Assembly: GCA_020833255.1 (NCBI GenBank)
Contig: JAJHQR010000012.1
Coordinates: forward strand, 1-33,832
DNA length: 33,832 nucleotides
From: Desulfurococcaceae archaeon
GTDB taxonomy: Archaea; Thermoproteota; Thermoprotei_A; Sulfolobales; NBVN01
Reading direction: 5' to 3'
Shown here: positions 23,974 to 31,620 of the stretch, in pieces
How positions within the stretch are numbered: position 1 is the first letter of the stretch
Layout of the letters: each line of letters begins with the position of its first letter
The notes under the pieces: model-generated
The model's input: the letters and a program-made list of their open reading frames with translations, nothing else
Told to the model about the DNA's origin: nothing
The model's database searches: none
Translations under genes and position numbers: made by a program

Positions 23974-24963
23974 TTACCTCAGCCGACCCTGAATCTCGAC
24001 TAATTCCTGGGGAGGTTTTAAAGCTATGAATGCTGCCCCGTAAACCACTACGTCATCCCCGAACCTCGTTATGGTGAATTCAGGCACTCTGTTGATTACG
24101 TAGTCTTTGACGAACTCCTGGATTACCTTAAGGAACTCAGGGTTGTTGAGGATTATTGAGCCGCCGAAGCTGATTACCTCAGGATCGTAGACGTTGATCA
24201 CCGACGCCACCCCGGCAGCGTTTATCCTAGCTAGTTCTTTGATTACGTAAGACGCGAATTCATCCCCTCTCTTCCAGTACTCGAAGAGCTTCGCGGCTGG
24301 TACAGGCCCCTCCGCGCTGATCTCATAGAGTTCTGAGGTGCCTCCCCACCTAACCCTAAGTTTTTCGATAAGCTTCCATAAGTTATTCCCTGAAGCCATG
24401 CCCTCCCAATGGCCTAAACCCCCGCAACCACACCTAATGTCTGAGTCGTAGGAGACCACTATATGCCCTACCTCATGCGCGTTCCCGTCCTTACCTAGGA
24501 GTAGGTGGCCGTCCACGATAACTCCAGCACCAATCCCTGAACTCAGCGTCAAGTAAACCACGTTCTTCTTGCCGAGTCCGGCTCCAGACAAGTACTCAGC
24601 GTACACGGCAGCTACACAATCATTAACAACGTATGTCGGGGCTCTGAAGTATTCCTGCAGAGGTTTCCTCAAGTCGAAACTCCCCAACTTGATGTTGGGG
24701 GAGTTGACGACTCGGCCCTCCCTAATATCTAGAGGCCCTATAGTCCCCACACCGACCGCCACCACCTCGTGTTCAGGGAGTCCCTCAACAAGGCTTCTGA
24801 AAGCCTTGATTATGGCGTTAGCTACGGCGTCCTCCCCTCCTTCCTGAGGCGTGCTGAAAACAGCTTTACCCACTAAGCCCACGTCAGCGGAATTGAATAA
24901 AGCTACTCGAGTCTTGGTAGCCCCGACGTCAGCCGCTACCACGATCCTCAATCCCGTCACCAA
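23974..24963 (-). CDS. ROK-family glucokinase/hexokinase
   Basis: 329 residues. ATP-binding ADVGATKTRVALF, second phosphate motif SSGIGAGVIVDG, catalytic/zinc region GNAHEVGHIVV followed by CGCGGLGHWEG. In most ROK proteins the zinc motif is CxCGxxGCxE; here the third Cys is His. It phosphorylates glucose or related hexoses. Start TTG 24963 or GTG 24960: CTAAAATAATTT on the minus strand is about 25 bases upstream, consistent with a leaderless transcript. Its 3' neighbour is a sugar-nucleotidyltransferase, suggesting a sugar-activation unit. Confidence 0.83.
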   Translation of the reverse strand: MVTGLRIVVAADVGATKTRVALFNSADVGLVGKAVFSTPQEGGEDAVANAIIKAFRSLVEGLPEHEVVAVGVGTIGPLDIREGRVVNSPNIKLGSFDLRKPLQEYFRAPTYVVNDCVAAVYAEYLSGAGLGKKNVVYLTLSSGIGAGVIVDGHLLLGKDGNAHEVGHIVVSYDSDIRCGCGGLGHWEGMASGNNLWKLIEKLRVRWGGTSELYEISAEGPVPAAKLFEYWKRGDEFASYVIKELARINAAGVASVINVYDPEVISFGGSIILNNPEFLKVIQEFVKDYVINRVPEFTITRFGDDVVVYGAAFIALKPPQELVEIQGRLR

Positions 24964-24981
24964 TCATAAGTTCGTGGAAAT

Positions 24982-24993
24982 TATTTTAGGGTT
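24982..24993 (-). promoter_or_regulatory. TATA box of the ROK kinase gene
   Basis: CTAAAATAATTT on the minus strand, centred about 25 bases before TTG 24963, the spacing of a leaderless promoter. Confidence 0.4.
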
Positions 24994-25015
24994 TTCCACG
25001 CGATTAACTCCGAGA

Positions 25016-25786
25016 CTAGACGTGGTAGTCGTGTATGTGCACGTGTTTCTCGTGGATTGTGATGGCTTCGCCGTACACCTCCCTAAGTATCTCTTCCCTC
25101 AACACGTTCTCCGGCTTGCCGAAGAACCACCTACCCCCACCGAGTAGTAGAAGGTTATCCGTGTCCTGCAGTAGTAGTGTTGGGTCGTGAGAACTCATTA
25201 TGACGGTGACTAACCTACCCTTAAGCAACTTAAGTATTGTTGACGCGAGCGAGACCCTGCCAGCAGGATCTATCGACGAGAAAGGCTCGTCTAAGATAAG
25301 TATTTTAGGGTCGTGAATTAAGGCTCTCGCTATCAAGACTCTCTGCCTCTCACCGCCCGAGAGTTTCCAGAAGCTCTTGGTCTTAATACTCTTATCGAGC
25401 TCCACCAACTCCAAGACCTCCTCAACCCTCTTCTTAACCTCACTACTAGAGAGCGTTCTAGGCCATCTCTTCCTGTAGAGGAGGTAGGAGGTCTCAACAA
25501 ACTCTTCCACGCTGACGGGGTACGGGAAGTAGGAGGGCGTGAAGATCTGGGGTACGTACCCCACGTACCTACCGACGCGTTCAGGAGATCCCGTGACCTC
25601 CTCATCATACAGGAAAACACTGCCTTTCAGAGGCTTGAGAAGACCTATGAGGGTCTTAATCAGTGTAGTCTTCCCCGAGCCGTTCGCTCCTATGATTTGA
25701 GTTAGCGTGTTCTCAGGGAATAACGCGTTTATCCCCTCAACGACTGGTCTCACGTAACCTACTGTTAAGTCAACTACTTTGAGCAT
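25016..25786 (-). CDS. Metal (Zn/Mn-type) ABC transporter ATP-binding protein
   Basis: 256 residues. Walker A GANGSGKTTLIK, Q-loop VPQIF, signature LSGGERQRVLIARAL, Walker B ILILDEPFSS and switch SSHD are all present. The C-terminus is His-rich (HEKHVHIHDYHV), fitting metal handling. It partners with the binding protein and permease transcribed divergently from the shared operator at 25799-25835. Start ATG 25786 is about 30 bases from the AT-rich core of that operator, so the transcript is nearly leaderless. Confidence 0.87.
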   Translation of the reverse strand: MLKVVDLTVGYVRPVVEGINALFPENTLTQIIGANGSGKTTLIKTLIGLLKPLKGSVFLYDEEVTGSPERVGRYVGYVPQIFTPSYFPYPVSVEEFVETSYLLYRKRWPRTLSSSEVKKRVEEVLELVELDKSIKTKSFWKLSGGERQRVLIARALIHDPKILILDEPFSSIDPAGRVSLASTILKLLKGRLVTVIMSSHDPTLLLQDTDNLLLLGGGRWFFGKPENVLREEILREVYGEAITIHEKHVHIHDYHV

Positions 25787-25798
25787 TCCCTCCCCCTA

Positions 25799-25835
25799 TG
25801 CACACATTAATTTAAAATTTATAAATTAGTGTGCA
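25799..25835. promoter_or_regulatory. Palindromic operator enclosing divergent TATA boxes of the metal transporter
   Basis: Half-sites TGCACAC (25799-25805) and GTGTGCA (25829-25835) are exact inverted repeats around 25817, with inner arms TAATTTA (25808-25814) and TAAATTA (25822-25828). The AT core serves as TATA for both directions. The centre is 31 bases from ATG 25786 and 31 from GTG 25848. A repressor bound here would block both promoters. The NikR-like protein encoded at the end of the rightward operon is the obvious candidate; this is inference. Confidence 0.7.
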
Positions 25836-25844
25836 CACTGAAGA

Positions 25845-26885
25845 GTGGTGTGGGGATTGACTCCCGCTAAGGTGTGGTATGTCGGCATACTCTTGATGTT
25901 AGTTAATCTCCTAACCCCCCTAATCAGTTATTCAAGTGGTTCCACGGGGTTAACGATTATAGCTACTTTCCCTAACCTAGTTGACGACATTAACTTGATT
26001 AAGTGCGACCTAGATAAGGCTTACTCCCTACTACCGCCTTCGGTAGATCCTCATGACTACTCCCTAACACCTGCGGACATTGAGTTGCTTAAGCAGGCAG
26101 ACTTAATAGTCTCCACATCACACACGCATTTCGAATCACGTATTAGTGAGTTGAGGAATCGGGGGGACATCAAAGCAGTGATTGTAGAGATACCTAAAAT
26201 ACCTGGAATCAGACTGTTGCAGAACCCGAGCACCGGGTTGCCTAACCTACACATGCCTATATACGACCCGAGCAACTACCTAATATTCTTGAGGAACCTC
26301 ACGGACACGCTCAAGCGTCTCAACCCTGCTTGCTCGGACGTTTACGAAGCTAAGTACGAGCTGGTGAGGGAGAACATCACTAAATTACTGAATAGCGTTG
26401 AGCGGCTGAGTCTTAGGGGCGTTGGAGTGAAACCCGTTGTTCAATACGCTGTTACGTGGGTCGGCATAAACATAACTAATCTCCTGGTACCTGAGGAGGG
26501 CGTTAGCCCAACACCTAAGGACGTGAGCGAGATAGATGAGTTGGTCAGGGGAGGGCGTGTTGACGTGATAGTCGTTACTGCTGAGGAAGACACGTACGTT
26601 AGCTACTTAAGAAGTCTCGGGACTCAGTACGGTGTGCCGGTATTGGTGGTCCCCCTACCTTTTACCGAGGGCTCCGTAATCAGTAAGTTAGAGGAGGTGG
26701 TTGAGCAACTCGCTAATCTCGAGGCCTCGTCAACCACTACTCAAAAACCCGGGACGTACTACCCTAACAACACACTCCTACTAGTCTTGCTAGGTTCCGC
26801 GTCCTCCCTACTCCTCGCTTTGCTAATCTATCGTGTCGTGCGCGTTAGGGGGATTAGCTCTCGTTCAGGAAGTGGGGGTGTGTAG
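25845..26885 (+). CDS. Metal-binding substrate-binding protein (ZnuA/TroA-like), membrane-anchored at both ends
   Basis: 346 residues. N-terminal signal/anchor at about residues 10-30, then a cluster A-I (SBP family 9) domain: SVDPHDYSL (H70), ADLIVSTSHTHFES (H93/H95), and a later SPTPKDVSEIDELV block. A second hydrophobic span at about residues 312-331 followed by a basic tail anchors the C-terminus, as is common in archaeal binding proteins. It captures Zn, Mn or a related ion outside the cell. The start is GTG 25845, GTG 25848 or TTG 25857; all lie close to the predicted transcript start. Confidence 0.85.
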   Translation: MVWGLTPAKVWYVGILLMLVNLLTPLISYSSGSTGLTIIATFPNLVDDINLIKCDLDKAYSLLPPSVDPHDYSLTPADIELLKQADLIVSTSHTHFESRISELRNRGDIKAVIVEIPKIPGIRLLQNPSTGLPNLHMPIYDPSNYLIFLRNLTDTLKRLNPACSDVYEAKYELVRENITKLLNSVERLSLRGVGVKPVVQYAVTWVGINITNLLVPEEGVSPTPKDVSEIDELVRGGRVDVIVVTAEEDTYVSYLRSLGTQYGVPVLVVPLPFTEGSVISKLEEVVEQLANLEASSTTTQKPGTYYPNNTLLLVLLGSASSLLLALLIYRVVRVRGISSRSGSGGV

Positions 26886-26887
26886 AC

Positions 26888-27760
26888 GTGCGTGATTTGA
26901 TAATACTCTATTCTTCCTTGATACTCGCGTTAATCACGGCAGGGATTCTCCTCGGGTTGGAGCCGAGATGGCTCTTGACCTTCGCTTCCCTAGGACTCAT
27001 CTTCGGTTTCTTAAGCCCCGTCATAGCTGCTAGGAGGCTCTATTACCTATCGGCCGCCGCACCACACTCAACCCTCTTCTCAGTGGCTCTCTCCATAATG
27101 GTAACTGGTGCTTCATGGTCTAGCAGCTACTATCTGGTAGCTGTGATTGTTTCGGTCTTGCTGATGCTCGGTGTTGGTTATATGGTGAGGTCGGGTCTAG
27201 ATCCTGACGTAGCTACCTCCGTGTTCGTCGCCGGCACCACGGCTTCCAGCGTCTTAATCCTCTACTACGTGTCCGTGAACTACAGGATGACATACTCTGT
27301 TAACGCGTTGATTCTGGGCGACCCGCTACTCATATCATATAATGAGTTAGTGGTGCTTTCCCTCACGCTAATCATGACGGCCGCCTTAGTCATTACTACG
27401 TTTAGGGAGAACGTGTGTGCCGGGGTGGATATAGACCTACTTAAGTTGAGTGGGGTTAAGTTGATTCTCTACGATTTAATGCCTTACTTCCTGCTAGGTT
27501 TTGCTTCAGTGGTTTTGTTAAGGCTTGTCGGATACGTCATGTCGCACGTGATGATATTACTGCCTTCACTCATATCGATGAATCTCAGTAAGAGAGCTTG
27601 CGTGACTCTAGCGCATAGTGTGGGGTTAAGCGCTTCCTCAGCTTTAAGCGGGCTCATACTATCTACATACCTAAACATATCGCCTTCAGGTAGTGTCGGC
27701 TTATTCCTAACCTTAATTTATTTAGGGACGTTTATTATGAGGAGGTACGGTCTTGAGTAG
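26888..27760 (+). CDS. Metal ABC transporter permease (ABC-3 family)
   Basis: 290 residues with about eight membrane spans. The SPVIAARRLYYLSAAAPHS region near the N-terminus and the SVNALILGDPLL and SHVMILLPSL segments are typical of ABC-3 (ZnuB-type) permeases. GTG 26888 starts two bases after the binding-protein stop. The last eight bases overlap the regulator gene. Confidence 0.85.
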   Translation: MRDLIILYSSLILALITAGILLGLEPRWLLTFASLGLIFGFLSPVIAARRLYYLSAAAPHSTLFSVALSIMVTGASWSSSYYLVAVIVSVLLMLGVGYMVRSGLDPDVATSVFVAGTTASSVLILYYVSVNYRMTYSVNALILGDPLLISYNELVVLSLTLIMTAALVITTFRENVCAGVDIDLLKLSGVKLILYDLMPYFLLGFASVVLLRLVGYVMSHVMILLPSLISMNLSKRACVTLAHSVGLSASSALSGLILSTYLNISPSGSVGLFLTLIYLGTFIMRRYGLE

Positions 27761-28154
27761 GAAGGAGAGATTCGGGATATCGATACCTGCGGAACTCTCA
27801 AGTAAGGTTAAGGACGTAGCTAGTAGGAGGGGTGTAACGAAGTCTAAGATTATTGAGGAGGTTTTGAGGAACTATATCACGGAGTCGACCCATGGGGAGA
27901 GCCCGCACCATTGCTCAGGCGTTATAGTGGTGGTTAAGGGGGAGGCAAGCCCGAGTCTAGAGACTTTATACGAGAATTATAAAGAGGTCATCGTCGGGTA
28001 TACGCATCAACACTTAGAGGGTGTATGTGTTAACGTGTTATTCGTTTCAGGAGCTTCTCAAGAGATTGAGAACCTTACGAGGAGTTTGAGTTCGTGCGGA
28101 TGTTTCACTAGGTTCATGCCCCTACACGTAAGGGAGTTTAAGAAGGGTACGTGA
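27753..28154 (+). CDS. NikR-like ribbon-helix-helix metal regulator
   Basis: 133 residues. N-terminal ribbon-helix-helix (RFGISIPAELSSKVKDVA..., GVTKSKIIEEVLRNYI), a His/Cys-rich linker (THGESPHHC, 46-54), and a C-terminal ferredoxin-like metal domain with H85, H87 and C92 in GYTHQHLEGVC. In classical NikR the HxH...C spacing is one residue longer and a further His is found about ten residues earlier; that His is not seen here. It is co-transcribed with the metal transporter (TTG overlapping the permease stop as TTGAGTAG, with GGAGG upstream), suggesting feedback control through the operator at 25799-25835. Confidence 0.8.
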   Translation: MSRKERFGISIPAELSSKVKDVASRRGVTKSKIIEEVLRNYITESTHGESPHHCSGVIVVVKGEASPSLETLYENYKEVIVGYTHQHLEGVCVNVLFVSGASQEIENLTRSLSSCGCFTRFMPLHVREFKKGT

Positions 28155-28165
28155 GTTCTCGACTT

Positions 28166-28840
28166 TCACGCTTTAATAACCCATTTCTTCCTACTCCTGT
28201 CGAAGTACGCTATCGCTGACTCAGCCATCTTCTTGAGTAGTGATGCTTCCTGCTTATCTAATACCTTAGCTATCTCCGAGTCCCTGTCCGTGGTCAGGGA
28301 CTCAACCTTGCTGACGAACTGGGTCCAGAACTCCTCGTCTACAGCTACCCTCTGATCTCTGAGGTTTAGGACTACCGCGCCCTCCCTCTCCAGCCTATCA
28401 AAGAAAGCGTCTCTATTCCTTATCTTCTTAGCTATGTCTGCCTCATATATTATCTTCTGCTTCTTAAGTATCTCTATGGCGGTGACCCTCTCTCTAGCCC
28501 TCTCCTGAACGGCCTCGGCAGGGGCTTGCTGTACCGTGATCTTGGAAGGGAGTTCATCGAGTTTAGAGCTTAACTCGTCGAGAACCTCACGTACCTCAAC
28601 CAACCTATCCCTAAGCTCCGTGAGGAGTGAGGAATACGTGTTTATGGTGTCCGTCGCGGACCTAAGCAACCTCTGAATACCGCTGAGCGCCTCATCCTGA
28701 ACCACCTGTTTTTGTGAGACCTTGCTTAAGTAATCCTCAAGCACTTTCTTGACTAAAGCTTCTGTCGCGAGTCCCGGATACATCTTCTTAAGAGAATTGA
28801 CGAGTTCCTCAGGCAGTTCGAGAACCACCTGAACCAACAC
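28166..28840 (-). CDS. Coiled-coil protein with RHH-like N-terminus, unknown function
   Basis: 224 residues. The first 40 residues (VVLELPEELVNSLKKMYPG..., ALVKKVLEDYLSK) resemble a ribbon-helix-helix DNA-binding unit. Residues about 50-105 form a heptad-rich coiled coil, followed by a Gln/Ala linker and a C-terminal domain that starts KKQKIIYEADIAKKI and ends FDRSRKKWVIKA. I do not recognise a named family. GTG 28840 directly follows GAGGGTGAT; TTG 28837 is an alternative. Leftward, next to ribB but with an 81-base gap. Confidence 0.65.
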   Translation of the reverse strand: MLVQVVLELPEELVNSLKKMYPGLATEALVKKVLEDYLSKVSQKQVVQDEALSGIQRLLRSATDTINTYSSLLTELRDRLVEVREVLDELSSKLDELPSKITVQQAPAEAVQERARERVTAIEILKKQKIIYEADIAKKIRNRDAFFDRLEREGAVVLNLRDQRVAVDEEFWTQFVSKVESLTTDRDSEIAKVLDKQEASLLKKMAESAIAYFDRSRKKWVIKA

Positions 28841-28921
28841 ATCACCCTCACTACAGATTAAGTTATGGAAGTTAATAACTAGAGCTATTACGACTGAAAG
28901 TCCTTTAGGGTGGGGAGGAGG

Positions 28922-29596
28922 TCAGTAAGCGCTTCCCCCCTCTAAAGCTGAGATTATCTCGTCCCCTCTAATCACTACGGTAGAGAATTTCTCGGCAAGT
29001 CTCCTGACCTCGCTGTAGGTGGCTGCGTCACCGTCGTTTAAGACCTCGGTGATTATTAGTGAGGGTCTTAAACCGCTTAACTCAGCTAACGCTAGACTAA
29101 GTTCCGTATGCCCTCTCCTAACCCTAACACCCCTACCCAGGAGTATCGGGAGGTGTCCCGGCGTCACGAACTCGGAGTAGAATTTCCTCACAGCTAGTGT
29201 GGTCTTCCCTTCCTCAGTGATTAAACGAGTCACCTCATCTAATTCCCTGACCGTCCTAGCCTTATCCGAGTCCCTGATCCCTGTCTTAACGCTCACGTGA
29301 TTCACCCATAAGCTGAAGTTTGGCGGGTCCCCGTAACCCAGCCTCTTACGCGTCAGCTCCCCGTAACCCAGCAACCGGAACACCTCCTCCAAGTACTGGA
29401 GGCCTAAGACGGACCCTACCTCCCTGCTGGTGACGTAGCAGGTTAAGCCGCCGGCGAATTTCCTGGAGATAGTTATTGCGTGGGTATTGACGGCGCCGGC
29501 AAAGAACACCATATCCGCCTCACTCTCCCTACTCTCGGAGTCGTATATGAAGACAGGCTTCCCAGCCCTCAACAGCTCTAGAGCCTTCCTCAGCAT
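28922..29596 (-). CDS. ribB: 3,4-dihydroxy-2-butanone 4-phosphate synthase
   Basis: 224 residues. YDSESRESEADMVFFA matches the acidic metal/substrate loop (DDExREGEGD in others), ISRKFAGGLTCYV the following strand, and FVTPGHLPILLGRGVRVRRGHTE the conserved TPGH...RRGHTE block. It converts ribulose 5-phosphate to the four-carbon riboflavin precursor. Start ATG 29596. A CTTTAAAAC box on the minus strand (29625-29633) lies about 33 bases upstream. Not accompanied by other rib genes here. Confidence 0.9.
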   Translation of the reverse strand: MLRKALELLRAGKPVFIYDSESRESEADMVFFAGAVNTHAITISRKFAGGLTCYVTSREVGSVLGLQYLEEVFRLLGYGELTRKRLGYGDPPNFSLWVNHVSVKTGIRDSDKARTVRELDEVTRLITEEGKTTLAVRKFYSEFVTPGHLPILLGRGVRVRRGHTELSLALAELSGLRPSLIITEVLNDGDAATYSEVRRLAEKFSTVVIRGDEIISALEGGSAY

Positions 29597-29624
29597 CCCG
29601 CATCACTAAAACAATGTGGTTGAG

Positions 29625-29633
29625 TGGTTTTAA
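29625..29633 (-). promoter_or_regulatory. TATA box of ribB
   Basis: CTTTAAAAC on the minus strand, about 33 bases before ATG 29596, leaves a leader of roughly ten bases. Confidence 0.4.
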
Positions 29634-29665
29634 AGGTTGTGTCCAGGTCCTGCGCCGAAGTCTAC

Positions 29666-30811
29666 TCAATCCTTGATTCTTAGCAGGTAGGTCATCAATA
29701 TGAGAGAACATGCTTCAGCTGCTAAGGTGTAGGGTATTAAGTAGGTTGGGTTCAGCGTATATATGGTTCCGGCTATCACGCCCCCGAACATCCAGGCAGC
29801 GCCGTAGACGAGTCCGTAAGTGCCGTAAGCGAGCGCTCTCCTATCAGGCTCTACCAGGTCTGGTATGGCGGCACGCATGTTCGTCTCATATATTGACATG
29901 ATAGCCCCCCAGATAGCGGCAACTAAGTACGCCGCGGTCTTAGTGTTGGTTAGGAGTAGTGAGGGTATCAGGGAAGCTAGCAACGGCGTCAGTATGAGTG
30001 ATTTCAGCCCTACCTTATCGTATAGGTAGCCTACCGGGAAAGCTATCAGAGCGTCAACACCCATCGCTAAAGCGTACATCAAGGAAATTTCAGGGTCGCT
30101 GAGTAAGCCGTACTCCTTCACGTGGTAGGATATCAGCGACCAAGCCAGGTAGCCGACAGTCATTAGTGAGAGGGAAGCCGAGAAGATATTGAATTTCTTG
30201 CCTAGACCGCGGCCCGCCACAGTCTTCCTCAAGCTAACGCTCCTTACCTTAGGGTACGTTGTGTAGGCCGTGAGCAAGCACGCGAGAGATATCGCGGCTG
30301 GGACGGCTAGAATAGAGAAAGCTAGTCTGTAGTCCTCCCCCGACGTGCTCAAAACGAGAGTTACTAGGAGGGGCCCTGAAACAGCCCCGACCTGATCCAT
30401 AACCTCGTGTAGTCCGAAACCCTTACCCCTACCTATCCCCTCAATAACCTCCGATAATATCACGTCTCTCACAGGAGTTCTCAATCCCTTACCCAACCTC
30501 TCGACGATGAAGAGCGCTAGAGCAACTTCCCACCTACCAGCTAAGGCAAGCGCCGGGACAGCCAGCAAGTTAATCAAGTATCCAGCCACGGTCAAACCCC
30601 ATAAAACCCTACTACTCCTCAACCTATCAGCTACGTACCCACTGAAAAACCTCATCAAATACCCTAAGAACTCCCCGATAGTCACGGCACCGGCCACCAA
30701 CGCCGTCCCCTCAAGAATCTTCAAGTAAGCTCCTGAAACACCCCTAGCACCCTCGTAAGTCATGTCAGCAAACAGCGAGACAAGACCTAATAAAACGAAG
30801 GTCAGAAGCAA
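29666..30811 (-). CDS. Major facilitator superfamily transporter
   Basis: 381 residues, about 11-12 hydrophobic spans. The FSGYVADRLRSSRVLWGLTV segment (loop 2-3) and FPVGYLYDKVGLKSLILTP in the second half are MFS signatures, with GLRTPVRDVILSEV in the middle. It resembles the fosmidomycin-resistance/YfkF-like MFS group, but substrate is unreadable. Start TTG 30811: the only start in frame before the stop at 30827; GAGGTGG lies about 18 bases upstream, an unusually long spacing. Divergent from the Cas4-like gene. Confidence 0.8.
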   Translation of the reverse strand: MLLTFVLLGLVSLFADMTYEGARGVSGAYLKILEGTALVAGAVTIGEFLGYLMRFFSGYVADRLRSSRVLWGLTVAGYLINLLAVPALALAGRWEVALALFIVERLGKGLRTPVRDVILSEVIEGIGRGKGFGLHEVMDQVGAVSGPLLVTLVLSTSGEDYRLAFSILAVPAAISLACLLTAYTTYPKVRSVSLRKTVAGRGLGKKFNIFSASLSLMTVGYLAWSLISYHVKEYGLLSDPEISLMYALAMGVDALIAFPVGYLYDKVGLKSLILTPLLASLIPSLLLTNTKTAAYLVAAIWGAIMSIYETNMRAAIPDLVEPDRRALAYGTYGLVYGAAWMFGGVIAGTIYTLNPTYLIPYTLAAEACSLILMTYLLRIKD

Positions 30812-30857
30812 CTTCTTGTTCGTCCCCTACCACCTCAAATACAGACCCAAGGGCACA

Positions 30858-30870
30858 CTAATAAATTTTC
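30858..30870. promoter_or_regulatory. Shared AT box between the MFS and Cas4-like genes
   Basis: The stretch ACTAATAAATTTT contains TATA-like elements in both directions. Rightward it is about 35 bases before GTG 30899; leftward it predicts a leader containing GAGGTGG before the MFS start. Confidence 0.35.
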
Positions 30871-30898
30871 CGATTACCAATAATATCGGTGTTGGGGC

Positions 30899-31528
30899 GT
30901 GGGTGAGGAACCTCTGCTAGACTTAGTCAACCTGTTATACGCTGTTAGCAAGGAAGAGAAAGAGAAGCATCCTAGGAAAGCGGACACGTACTGGGTCACG
31001 GATCTCGTGAGGTGCGCGCTTAAGAGAGAGTACGAGCTTAAGTATCCCGAGCTAGTTGAGAAAGAAATCTTCACCCCGGTCTTCATACTAGGCACCTTAG
31101 TTCACAGGGGGTTGCAGGAACTACTTAAGAGTATCATGGGTGAGGGGGTGTCCACGGAGGTTGAGGGGAGTCGCGAGGTTGTCTTACCTGACGGGAGGAA
31201 AGTGATTGTCGAGGGTAGGGCGGACATAGTGGTTAAGATAAGTGACGAGATGATCGGGGTGGAGATAAAGACGGCTAGAAGCGACTACGAACTACCTAAA
31301 CCTCAACACGTGGATCAAGCCAGAATATATAACTGGCTCTTCAACCTCAACCAAACAATACTGGTGTACATAACCCCGGAGAGAGTAACCCAATACCTCG
31401 TAAGCGATAAGGCCACCGAAGACGAGGTCGTGAGCAGGATAACGTCTAGGAAGATCCCCAGGTACGACTGGGAGTGCAAGTACTGCAGCTACTCAGTCAT
31501 GTGCCCCTACAAGGTGCCGAGCAAGTGA
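30899..31528 (+). CDS. Cas4/RecB-like [4Fe-4S] exonuclease, not CRISPR-linked
   Basis: 209 residues. The PD-(D/E)xK core is visible: H69 (GTLVHRGLQE), D109 (GRADIVV), E122 and K124 (GVEIKTA), and a QVDQARIYNWLF-type helix follows. Four cysteines C39, C193, C196 and C202 (CKYCSYSVMC) fit the Cas4-type iron-sulfur cluster. No cas gene or repeat array is nearby, so this is a stand-alone member probably used in general DNA repair or end processing. GTG 30899 start. Confidence 0.82.
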   Translation: MGEEPLLDLVNLLYAVSKEEKEKHPRKADTYWVTDLVRCALKREYELKYPELVEKEIFTPVFILGTLVHRGLQELLKSIMGEGVSTEVEGSREVVLPDGRKVIVEGRADIVVKISDEMIGVEIKTARSDYELPKPQHVDQARIYNWLFNLNQTILVYITPERVTQYLVSDKATEDEVVSRITSRKIPRYDWECKYCSYSVMCPYKVPSK

Positions 31529-31620
31529 GCCACCGTTTTCCGGCAGGCAGTTACTCATTAACATACCCCTCAACGACCACGCCCTTATTCGAGGATTTGA
31601 GTAGTGCTTGAGGAGGTAAG
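31529..31620. other. Convergent spacer
   Basis: 92 bases between the Cas4-like stop and the maltokinase-like stop. I see no tRNA, sRNA or repeat, only a weak CCGTTTTCCGG motif just after the Cas4-like stop. Confidence 0.3.

Noticed and set aside
30899-31528. CRISPR-Cas locus marked by the Cas4-like gene.
   Set aside because: No repeats, no other cas genes; the neighbours are a transporter and a kinase.
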